Origin: Welwitschia mirabilis
Taxonomy: Eukaryota; Gnetophyta; Gnetopsida; Welwitschiales
Length of the DNA: 62,138 bases
Assembly (NCBI GenBank): GCA_051453625.1
Contig: JBOZIK010000001.1
Span: 19,469,583-19,531,720 of the forward strand
Direction of reading: 5' to 3'
Shown here: one piece after another, positions 1-9,700 of the stretch
Numbering within the stretch: the stretch's first letter is position 1
Layout of the letters: each line of letters opens with the position of its first letter
Program-made: the position numbers and the translations under genes
Notes under the pieces: generated by a model
Told to the model about the DNA's origin: nothing
What the model saw: the letters and a program-made list of their open reading frames with translations, nothing else
Databases searched by the model: none

Positions 1-44
1 AGTCTATAGAGACATTAACGTCTCCTGCTTGCGTTAACAGAGAA

Positions 45-880
45 ATGTTAACTTCACTATCTAAAGGTGGAGCAGAACTGGAAGCAATTGTTCTTTTCGT
101 TCCTATTCTTATGTTTTTCTTTAAGCTTCTAGCAATCTTTTATTATATGTTCTTTCTTCTTGCACTAATGGCAGACAATGTCTCTCCCTTAGGATCTAGC
201 TATGCTCTTTCTTCTACCATGTCTTTCCTTAGATTGTGAATGTCCTTTATGTGTTACCAAAGCTTCTCCTTGTTTCTCACGACTAGATGAATCAAATGCA
301 TTTTCCTTTTCTATATCTAATAACATTACACTAAGTTCTTCAAGTGTCAAACTATTCTTACCAGTAGACATTAGAATCAGAGTTACAATAACTGCTTAGC
401 TCTGAGGCAATGAAATCAGAATGGCGGTAATATGCATCTCCTCCATAAATATAATTTGAAGATCATCAATCTGAAAAAATATGTTTTGCATCTCATTAAA
501 ATGACTTAAATTTTTTCCCCTTCCTCAATATTTTTAGTAAAAGCTTGGTTGAGGACCACATACCTATCTGTCATAGATGGCTAATCATACAAGTTTTTCA
601 ACTTTTGCCAAAGTTCCTGCATAGTCAGGAATCTTGAATTAACCATCAAAATGTTATTGCTGAGATAGGAAATAATGAAAGACAAGGTATTGGAATTTAT
701 CTCATCCCATTTGACATCTAGAATGAAGGCCAAATAAGGAGCATCATCCATCTTTAGATCTGCCTTTACTTGTGCTTTCTTCTTTAGAGCAATTTTACAT
801 TTCTTTTTCTGCAGGATTTCTTCCATCAAGATTTTCTAAACATCCCAATTTTCTGGTCCTAAAAGTCTATTTGTTGTTTG
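45..880 (-). pseudogene. Copia gag relic, pol lies off the left edge
   Basis: Minus-strand translation resembles the gag polyprotein of Ty1/copia retrotransposons. Reading from about 880 downwards one sees a start-like ENWDV then a stop where Trp is usual, followed by KILMEEILQKK. Further on is ELWQKLKNLYD (about 585-620), the classic UBN2-type 'ELW-KL--LY' signature. At 189-371 comes LTLEELSVMLLDIEKENAF followed by EALVTHKGHS, typical of the region before the zinc knuckle. The two readable parts are in different frames and a stop replaces a Trp codon, so this is not functional. The protease and polymerase parts would lie left of position 1. Family assignment is from motif recognition only. 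Confidence 0.75.
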
Positions 881-909
881 TAGATGCTACATTTCAAACT
901 GTACCACTT

Positions 910-1195
910 CAATCTAGAATTAATAAGGAAAAAAAATAACAAGAAGAAAGTACTAAATCAAAATGGAACAGCAAGCAAACAAAATAATAACAACATAGAA
1001 TTTACGTGGTTTGGGCTCTTTTTACCTAATGTCCACAAGAAGCAATGTAGAGCTCTATTGATTAATTAGGAGTAAACGTGTCTAAGTACAACAAACAACT
1101 TTCTAACAGGTTTATATAGCCTTAGGGATAGGGTTACAAGCCAATCCCCTTTTCAACTTTAAATAGGGGTCAATGTTAAAACATAACATTTCAAC
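910..1195 (-). repeat. Probable 5' LTR of the copia element at the left edge
   Basis: The stretch between the gag relic and about 1195 looks like a copia LTR read on the minus strand. It starts TGTTGAAATG at about 1195, has a TATATAA-like promoter element near 1110-1116, and contains the ATTTACGTGGTTTGG block (about 1000-1014) seen in many plant copia LTRs. A TGGTAC stretch just inside, near 890-900, may be a weak primer-binding site. The mate LTR is outside the window, so the boundaries are not proven. Confidence 0.5.
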
Positions 1196-1319
1196 AGAAA
1201 TAACATACTTGGCTTCACATATTAATACATTCAATTATAGACCACCTTATTACCCTAAAATATTTTTTTAATAAATAAAATTTTTACATATGAAAAATAT
1301 TATAGGTTTTCTAGACTTT

Positions 1320-2600
1320 TTTAAGGTTGATTATTCTATTAGCTAAAGCAATATATGGAGGTGTTTTTAAGAGATCTTAAAGCATTACTATTTACATTTC
1401 AAAATATTTACAAAGAGAGATGTGTATAACTCAAAGATGATCAGAAACGTGTTTTATTTCATAGTTTTATTAGTGTGAAATAAGGATGCCCTCTTTTTCT
1501 AACTCTATTTGGATTGTTTTTTGATGAATCTAAAGATTGGATGCATAATACACCAACTAAGTACATAAATACAATAGGAGAGTTTTATTAGACTCTTGCT
1601 ATATGCTAATGATGTTGTTTTAATTTCAAACTTAAAATATGGACTACAAAAAATTATTAACACACTTGATGACCTTTGTTAATATACAAATAATCAAATT
1701 TATGGTGTGTGATAATAATGAATACAGTTTTACTATATGAAAAGAGTGTTTTGATATAATATTCTCTCATAAATACCTTGGTTTAAAATGCTCATGCAAT
1801 TCAAAAGGGGATAAATTCATTCCTCAAAGAGCTACAAGTGGAATAAAAGCCTTCTTTGCCTTAGAAACAAATAATTAGAAGGACTCTATTTTAGGTTGTG
1901 CAATTCAAAAGAAAACCTCTTAGGCTATTGTTTAACCAAATGTTTTTTATGGGTTATGCTACTTGAAACAAAGATAATGCCATTAGAAGTTGAAGCTATT
2001 TGCTAATTTATAGCATAAAATGGTAATCTTTTTATAGTCATAGTGGACAAATACTCAAAACGAGTAATGTTGTTAATCTAAGATGAAGGATTGTTTTCTG
2101 ATGGAGTTTTTATGGCTGAATAAATAGAACATTCAAGAGGACAATTTCTATTATGATCCTATATAGGTTTGTAAGATTGCAAGACAAAATGTGCATTAGA
2201 ACCTTTGGGAGAACATAGAAGGAAAGAAACATTACTACCTAAATAGCATGGAAGGAGGTCTCGGTATAAAGGATAACTATTTAATGGTTGCTATTCCTCA
2301 ACATTTGTGATGCATAATTAGTAGAGAAAGAATGGTATCTGATTATTTGAAAGTTAGATAGATAGATGACTTAAGATCCCTTAAGACTAGCAAACTTGTC
2401 AACTATGTAATCAAAATATCATCAAAGATGAGTGCCACATTTTTTTGAAGTGTCATACACTTAAGCACATATGACATAAGTAGCACATTATAGTTAACAA
2501 TCTAAGTGGTCTATTCCAAATTGTACCAAGAAAACTTACTAACTTAATTAATAATGTTTTAAAGTCTCATAACATGTAAATTTCGACTATCTGATAGATC
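1320..2600 (+). pseudogene. LINE reverse transcriptase relic
   Basis: Plus-strand frames recall the reverse transcriptase of a plant non-LTR retrotransposon. Near 1475-1495 reads VK*GCPL, the GVKQGCPLSP motif with a stop. LFGLFFDE follows. At 1602-1613 the catalytic box reads YAND instead of YADD, then VVLISN. Further on are YLGLKCSCNSKGDKF, IKAFFALE (about 1840-1865) and MEGGLGIK (about 2248-2270), typical of the region after the polymerase domain. Frameshifts, stops and the catalytic Asp-to-Asn change show it is dead. The 3' part is cut by the copia insertion at 2614; no A-tail or 5' end was located. Confidence 0.7.
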
Positions 2601-2613
2601 CTTATGGTAGATA

Positions 2614-2902
2614 TGTTGGTTGAGGAAGTAATCCTTAGCACATAGGGAAGTAGATGGGCAGAAGAGAAAATGTAATGGAAATGTAAAACTAGAGACAACA
2701 ATTCTATTCATTGTAATGCTTTAAATATATGAAGATTTGCCAATTTAGTTGGCTTGAAATTTTGGATTGCTCCCTTGTTGGTCTCCTTAAAATCCTACCC
2801 TCCTAAAAAATTTCTAACCAATTTGATATACATTGCACAAGGGGCATTTCCACTTGTGCATTTCATAAGCTGACAAAAATGACATGCTAATATTTTCATG
2901 TA
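2614..2902 (-). repeat. 3' LTR of the small copia element
   Basis: 289 bp, begins TGTTGGTTG on the plus strand and ends TGTA (expected CA). Matches 4376-4664 across its full length with scattered substitutions. Confidence 0.82.
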
Positions 2903-3099
2903 AACCACCTTTCAATGATAATTTTTGGACATATAAAAATTCGTCCTTTCACTGAAACATGCCTCCAGTGTAGCAACAAAAAAGACACACTTGAGGGACT
3001 CACCATACATGCAAGGCCTAACCATGGACTCCCCTTAACAAGGACTCACCATAATGGAACATACCATAGGAGACTTACCGCAACTCTTAGAAACTAACT

Positions 3100-3857
3100 G
3101 AGTCTTCTAGAATTGGGTTTGGATCTTAATCTTTTGGCTTGTCTTCAACTTCTTTGACCAACATTACAATTTTGTCTTTAAGTTTGCCATCAAACATATC
3201 CTTTGCTCTTTGATAACAATTAATTCTCAAATGCCTTCTCTCTTTTTTTCAATAGTAACATTTTCTGTCTCTTACATTTTTACTTTTTAAGGTGAGATAA
3301 TTAACTCTACTTTCATCCTTTTGCATTCTTTTTTATTCATCAATTAAAGAGGAAATTATGCCTTCAATGGAAGTGGACATTTTCTTTAACATAAAAACTA
3401 TATTGTCAAACTTTGAAGGCAATCTACTTAAAAAAATGACTTTCTAATCTTCCTCAGAAATTGGAGCTTAGATCACTATAGGTTGTCTTACAATAAACCT
3501 AAAATTATTAATATGTTCATCCATGCTTCCTACTTCTTCATACTTTAGACTATAAAGTTGGTGCTTCAACTTCATTTTATCTTCATCAGCAGCAAAACCA
3601 AAAAGCATATCCAAGTCATGCCATACCTCATTTGAAGATTTTTGGGGGTTAAGATAGGAATCTAAAAGAGAAAGGCCGACTATTGTTATTGCCTTCAAAT
3701 CTATTTTCTTCTAATCTGCTACCTATTTTGCATCTGTGGATTTGGGGATTGTTCCATTCATGATATGCCATAGCCCTTTTTTTGTGAGAGTAAGGTGCAT
3801 TCTCACTTTCCAAGTATGAAAATTTTTACCCTCAAAATTTTCAACATATTTTTCCAT
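3100..3857 (-). pseudogene. Copia gag with zinc knuckle (small element)
   Basis: Minus-strand gag starting at ATG 3857 with MEKYVENFEGKNFHTWKVRM, which matches the 'F-G-NF--W---M' start of copia gag. KAITIVGLSLLDSYL and EVWHDLDMLFG follow, then LKHQLYSLKYEEVGSMDEHI (about 3500-3580), the core of the UBN2 domain. After 3470 come LPSKFDNIVFML and a broken CCHC zinc knuckle reading CYY*KKR then, one frame away, LRINCYQRAK (about 3230-3290). Two in-frame stops interrupt 3710-3730. Length fits gag only. Nothing after the knuckle resembles protease. Confidence 0.8.
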
Positions 3858-4375
3858 AATATCCTACAATTCAAAAATCAAGAAAAGGTCTACAAAATGA
3901 GAAGCGCAATCCACTTGAATCTTTTGTAAGCCTTCACTTCAACACAATTCTTCCCTCACCCCTCACAAACAGAACTTCTTTTATTATGTTTTGTGTGTCA
4001 AAGTTTCAAGGGCATCTAATGCCTTACAAAATATTTGTGATAATAGATGAGTACAACTAAATAAGGATTTTCATTAGGCCCATGGTTTTATAAATAGACA
4101 CATCAACAAGTAGGTTGAATAGGATATTTCACATAACACATAGAAAACACTATGCTTCCCTTAGAAAGGCATGCAAATAGCAAAATAATTTGCAATGACA
4201 AAATTAGTTGTGGAATAATGAAATCCCAAGGGATTAGTTTGGAGAAGCATCAAAAGTTTCAGCAATTTATAAGCTGTAGTTACAAGTGCCAATTAGCAGC
4301 TCAATTAGTATTCTCCATATTTGTTTTGTAGATCAAATCCAAGCTGCAAGCTTCTAGGTTCACTCTAATACTAAT

Positions 4376-4664
4376 TATTGGTTGTAGAAGTAACCCTAAG
4401 CACATAGGGAGGTAGATGGACAAAAGAGAAAATGCAATGGAAACTCAAAACCAAAAGACAACATATCTATTAGTTGTCATGCTTTAAACACATGAAGATT
4501 TACCAATTTAGTTGGCTTGAAATTTGGATTGAATCCCCTATTGGTCTTCTTAAAATCCTATCCTCCTAAAAAATCTCAAACTAGTTTAATATACATCGCA
4601 TAAGGGGCATTTCCACTTGTGCATTTCATAATTTACAAAAACGACATGCCAATATTTTCCTACA
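4376..4664 (-). repeat. 5' LTR of the small copia element
   Basis: 289 bp, same length as its mate. Begins TATTGGTTG (TG changed to TA) and ends CTACA on the plus strand. The primer-binding site lies immediately below it at 4361-4374. Confidence 0.82.
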
Positions 4665-4669
4665 AAATA

Positions 4670-6420
4670 GACATAATAAATTTATTTTTAGTTTTAGTTT
4701 CAATAGAATAAATGCTTGTGTAACCTTCTTATATTAAGAATACTCAACAAGAAATTCTTCTAACTATATGAGTTTCAAGATTATTTTTATATTTTAGCAA
4801 AATATACGGATAATCAGTACCAAAAAAGAAAGAGAGAGAAAGAAACAAAGAGTAACATCTATAATATGCCATACTGTCATTGAAAAGAAGAGGGCCCTAA
4901 CTAGTTTGTATGAGTGACCTAATGCAAGAGCATGCTCATAGAATTGCACATTTGGTATATTTCTAGCATGCTTTTGTATCAAGATCTACTTCCTCATCCT
5001 TCAAGAATCATGGACTTCTTTACTTATCTTATAGATTGCTCCATAGCCTATTATTCATTAGGTATATTAGTAAGCAGTATTGTTGGAAGACACATCTTTT
5101 TTAATTCCCTTGTTTTCTTGAAATTTTGCCATTGCATATTCAATTAACCACATAATTTATTTGGTTTTTATTGCTGTTAAGAAAGTTTAGAAGTTATCTA
5201 AAGTGCATTTAGGTGACCATCCACTCTATCTAATCAACCCAAATAGTAAAACAATTTACTAGAATTCAATTTGGTTGATTGAACAATTTATCTAATTGAC
5301 TACCTAGAGATTTTAAATGAAGAAGAAAAGGATTGTGAGGAGTTTGAACATCTTGGAGATAGGAAGACAATCTTTTAACATCCATGATTGATAAAAATAG
5401 TCAAAAGACATCTAATCAAGGAATATCAAGCATTAAAGGGGGAAAAGCCCTTTGGTTTTCTTTGAAAAGGAAAAGGTAAATAATTTATTTGGAGTTGGTA
5501 TTTTTCATGGTAAAAGGAAGAGAAGAAAGGGAGTGAAAGAGAACTTTAGATTCAAAGGGGAAAAAGAGCGAAAGGAGGACCCTTAAAAAACAAAAAGGGA
5601 AATCCTGAGAATATGTGAATTTTAATGTTGTAAACTTCTTGATCTCGTATTAGAAACTAATAAAATCAATATTTTGGGCCTTCAACAAGCATTAACCCAA
5701 GGGAATTTAATCTTTTTGGTTTATCCTTCTGACTTGGGAGTCTTGGATTTGTAAGTTCATTTAGGGCTTACATTGTGACCCAACTTAGACTTGTAATTAT
5801 TGTGTGTGTAACTGTTTCCAGGATCTGCAAGAGCATCCTTGTACATCAACAAGTATAATTACAACTCGTCCTTTCAGCAACAAAATTTTACTAAAGAATA
5901 CATGAAATTATCAATTGATGTCAAATTTCATTTTCATTTAGAAATTCTTTAAATTCATTTGATAAATGATCTATGACGAACGATATGTTTGCTGAGAACC
6001 CATTAACTAATTACAATTTCTAAATGGATTTAATGTATTAGGTAAGAGGGTCTTATCAACTAATCCTTTTCAACCTTTAAACATTTTTACTAACACAATA
6101 AATTTAAGAATTTCTAAAAACATCCATAACGTTTATAAATTTTCAAACCTCGTACTTTGTAAAGCTTACAAATAACACTACTAAGCAAACAAAAGTTAAT
6201 TTCATGAGCAACTATCAAAAATATCTTTGAAACGAGAACCAAATGAATTTAATAGTATAAGGTATTGTCTAATGTTTAGAAACAGAAGCTATGTGGCCAG
6301 AGAAGCAAGCCATGAGCAGAAGAAAGCTTAGCCACACAGCATGACCTGAGAGATGATATTATTAAAAGGGAAGGGATCTCCTAAACCACAAGTACTAGGG
6401 CAACCCCACCAAATACTGAA
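4670..6420. other. Intergenic, no gene recognised
   Basis: AT-rich sequence with only short chance ORFs. Around 5640-5850 there is an AATAAAATC stretch followed by a T/G-rich run and TGTTTCCAGGATCTGCAAG, the look of an LTR 3' end, but no mate copy was found in the window. The repeated GGTTGATTGAAC / TCTAATCAACCC words near 5235-5300 are also LTR-like. I cannot assign it. Confidence 0.5.
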
Positions 6421-6427
6421 TTATATT

Positions 6428-6434
6428 TATAAAA
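6428..6434 (+). promoter_or_regulatory. Candidate TATA box of CAO
   Basis: TATAAAA in the context TTTATAAAAGC, about 350 bp upstream of the CAO ATG. If used, transcription would start near 6460 and the G-box would lie in the 5' leader. The alternative is a start further down in the GC-rich pocket. Confidence 0.45.
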
Positions 6435-6536
6435 GCATAAATGATGGGGGGTGAATCATAGAAAATGCTAGCCAAAAGGCTGATCCGCCGTGGCAAAGAG
6501 GCCGGGCACGGGAGGACGCATTCTTGAGCGGCCGAA

Positions 6537-6542
6537 CACGTG
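6537..6542 (+). promoter_or_regulatory. G-box CACGTG upstream of CAO
   Basis: Perfect CACGTG in the context AACACGTGGCA, 243 bp before the CAO start codon. It lies in a GC- and CpG-rich pocket (about 6480-6600) that stands out in the AT-rich surroundings. G-boxes bind bZIP (HY5) and bHLH (PIF) factors that control light-dependent chlorophyll genes; the core plus GGC also fits an ABRE. Function here is inferred from motif and position. Confidence 0.6.
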
Positions 6543-6607
6543 GCATTCCGTGGAAGGCAACCAGAGATCGCGCGCGGGGAGTCTGTCGAGCGCTTTCTTA
6601 TCGTCTA

Positions 6608-6754
6608 ATGGCCTGCGTTTCTTGCTCTAGCGTTTTCTCATTCGTCTGGCAAATAATCTTCATTTGTGCTCAAAGTGTGACTCGTTTCTCGTTTCTTCTT
6701 GCTCTTGTTCTTGTTCTTGATGATGTATTGATTTTGAAAGTTTTTGCATATTGA
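6608..6754 (+). promoter_or_regulatory. Possible upstream ORF in the CAO leader
   Basis: ATG at 6608 opens 48 codons and closes 28 bp before the CAO ATG. It counts only if transcription starts above 6608. Two further short upstream ATGs exist: 6720 (M-M-Y-stop) and 6780, which is out of frame and overlaps the CAO start by design of position (stop at 6827). Confidence 0.35.
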
Positions 6755-6784
6755 AATAAGAAAGAGGATTTGATCTTTGATGCA

Positions 6785-9700
6785 ATGGCTGCCACGGTGC
6801 TCTCATCTCCGGTTTCCGTGCAGATAACGCCTCGAATCTGTAGCTCCGGCAAGAATAGCGCAGGAATTGTATTTTCCTTTTCGCGTTTCGGTTCTTTAAA
6901 AGGGAAAAAGGCGAGTTCTACTACGTGGATTCTGAGAGTCATTAGTTTTTTTGTTTATTTAGTTAAGTTTTTGTGTCGTTTTCGTATTATTTGAAATCTC
7001 TGTTTGAAGTCGCACTAGGATTCCTTTTGAGAGAAATTCAAATCCTCATTTTGAGCTTGCTTTTATTTTGACATCAGAAGCTCTTTTTTAAAATTTAGAT
7101 TGTGACTATTTTAAATTAATACTAAAGAGTAAATTACCTGTATTTGACACTTCTGAGTCATTTAAAATCTTTTCTTGAAGTCACATTAAGATTTGTTTTG
7201 AGACGACTTCAAATCCTTATTCTGGACTTGCTTTTATGTTAACGTCATAAGCTCAATATTCATTTTAAGTTGTCACCGTTTTAAATTAATAATAACGGTT
7301 AATCACTTGGTAAACAGATTAATAGCTTTTCCTAAGAAACTCTGCTTTTTTCCAAGCGCTTGTCTTTTAGTTTCTCAAGTAAAATACTTAGCCTTCATTC
7401 AAGAAACAGGTAAACAGAATCATGTTTTGAAGGTACGGTTTCTTTTCCCTTTCAGATATCGTTAAAGTATTAAAATATTTTATGTCAAATCCAGATGCAG
7501 GATAGAGGTTAGTTTGGTTTAATTGTTTCTTAAAGGGAATAAGAATTTTGTTTGATGTGGTGTAAAATATTTTAGTCATTAGAAAAATGATGAATGACAT
7601 TTTTATGACAGTATGGTGCTTCCGAAGTTGTTTACCTCTTTGTAGTGAATGCACTTCGAAATGAATACTCTACACATTACATTTCAGATGCTAAAGAATA
7701 AGGAGATGAATAACGTTGACATGGAAAGGGGTAATTCTAGCTTAATTTGTTTGTCTAACAAGGTGATACATACTTTTTTTTTTAGTTGTCCATACTCAAG
7801 TGAAAAGCAGCCATTCTGTCTCTTGGTGAGCAACGAAAACTCGTTAACAATTAAGCCCTTATCTTTAGGACATTACCAAGAAACATATCGTGATAAAACG
7901 ATTTAATTGATACGCGCAAGGGTAAACGTGGAATTTATTAAAGAATCATCAAAATCCTTTTTTCATAGCTGCACTTGACCAGGTTAGTTTCATGGAAACT
8001 TGAATACGAAAGAAGCCTAGACACGCCCCAAGCTAGAGAGTAGACCGAGATGAGAGAACAAAAATATCCTTTACATGAACGTCTCAAGCTACAACGGCTT
8101 TTTCTAGATAGTTTGTAGAATCCGTAAACTACTACATTTAGATGAACGTTTGAAGCTACAACGGCTTTTTCTAGATAGCTTTTAGAATCCCTAAATTACT
8201 AAAGTTAGATTACAATAAAGAGTTTTCAAACGATTTAGTATTACGCTTTTGTTATATGTACCCGCTTCTATGTAGCACAAACTCTTAGTCTTTGTTTTTC
8301 GTCACTTTGAAGTCCTAACCTTACACTTCTCATTCCGAAGGACGTGCGATTTTTTCAAGTCGTAAGACGAACATAAGTATCTGTTACATGAACGTCTCAA
8401 GCGTCAAACGCCTTTTCTAAATATCTTGTAGGATATGTAAATTACTGCATCTACATTACCATAAAGAATTTTCAAACATTTTAGTATTAGGCTTTTGTTA
8501 TACGCAGCTGCCTCTATGTGATCCAACTTTTAGCCTTTTGGTTTTCGTCACTATGGAGTCCTAACCTCACACTTCCCATGCAGAAGAACGTGGGATTCTT
8601 TCAAGTCGTAGCTATAAGCGGGGATGGATGTACTGAAGAAAGCAAGGGATGGGGACACATATTTGATGTGCAGGATCCAAGAAGCCGCACCCCTCCTTGG
8701 AAAGGAAGAAACTGTGATGTGTATCAGGCTTTAGAGGTAGCACGACATGATATTGAATATTGTGATTGGCGGGCTCGTCAAGATGTCCTCTCTATTAAGT
8801 TGCTTCATGACAAGGTTTCCGATAACATCAGAGACCTTTTTTTTCTTTTTAAGTTCATCCCTAAACTCATAAAAATTTGAGCATGATAAAAATGGTCTTT
8901 CCCTTTGGTTAGCTTTTCATAACTTGTTTCTTTCAATATTTTCGATTGCTTGATTTTAAGGACTTTTTATGTTTATAGGTTGTAGATGTGTTGAATCCTT
9001 TAGCTCGTGACCATAAGTCTGTGCAGACAATGAAAAAAGAACTAGCAGATCTGCAAACGGAATTGGCAAAGGCACATGAACAGGTACAGAGTACGAACAC
9101 AAATCGCCATGCTTTACCATGAGACTATAATGTTTACGTTCTCAACTCTACGATGTTTCATAGTTCATGTGTTTTGGCTGAGCATGTAACATTTCAGGTT
9201 CACATATCCGAAGCACGAGTTGCAACTGCTTTAAATAAATTGGCTGACATGGAAGCTTTTGTGAATGACAAATTATTACGGGTCAGTGTCTCCCAGAACG
9301 GTGAAGCAGAGGAAAGTGAGAAGAACTCCTTAACAGTGGTTTTGACAGAAACAAGGAAACCTCCAAGGAGGCATTTGGATGTTTCTGGACCTGTTGAGTC
9401 TTACTCTTCTAACTTAAAAAACTTTTGGTACCCAGTAGCGTTTTCTACTGACGTAAAAGAAAAGACAATGGTAATCTGCCTCACACAAGGCACATAGACA
9501 ACACTGCATTCTTGCTTTCCAAGTTCTAGCATTGGTTACATTTTTACCTGACGTTTGTGATCCGGTATTTCACAGATACCTTTTGATTGCTTTGAAGAAC
9601 CATGGGTTATATTCCGTGGAAAAGACGGTAGACCAGGTTGCATTCAAAACACATGTGCACATAGAGCCTGTCCCCTGCACCTTGGATCAGTGAGTGATGG

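Larger units (their letters stand above)
2614..4664 (-). mobile_element. Small gag-only copia LTR element
   Basis: A complete but short LTR element, about 2.05 kb, minus strand. Two LTRs of 289 bp each (2614-2902 and 4376-4664) share long blocks such as TTTAGTTGGCTTGAAAT and GGGGCATTTCCACTTGTG. Flanks AGATA (2609-2613) and AAATA (4665-4669) are a 4-of-5 target-site match. Inside the right LTR, 4361-4374 on the minus strand reads TTAGTATTAGAGTG, a decayed initiator-Met primer-binding site. A purine tract (minus GAAAGGTGG) abuts the left LTR. The 1.47-kb interior shows only gag and zinc-knuckle remains; no protease, integrase or RT. It probably relied on enzymes of a full-length copia. It appears to sit in or next to the LINE relic. 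Confidence 0.85.

Noticed and set aside
6770-6784. CAO start at 6770 (non-ATG)
   Set aside because: Codon 6770 is TTG; the first in-frame ATG is 6785 and gives the expected transit-peptide start.
8518-8583. Extending CAO exon 2 upstream to the ORF start at 8518
   Set aside because: The stretch is pyrimidine-rich intron ending in CAG, is part of the tandem repeat, and does not match CAO proteins.
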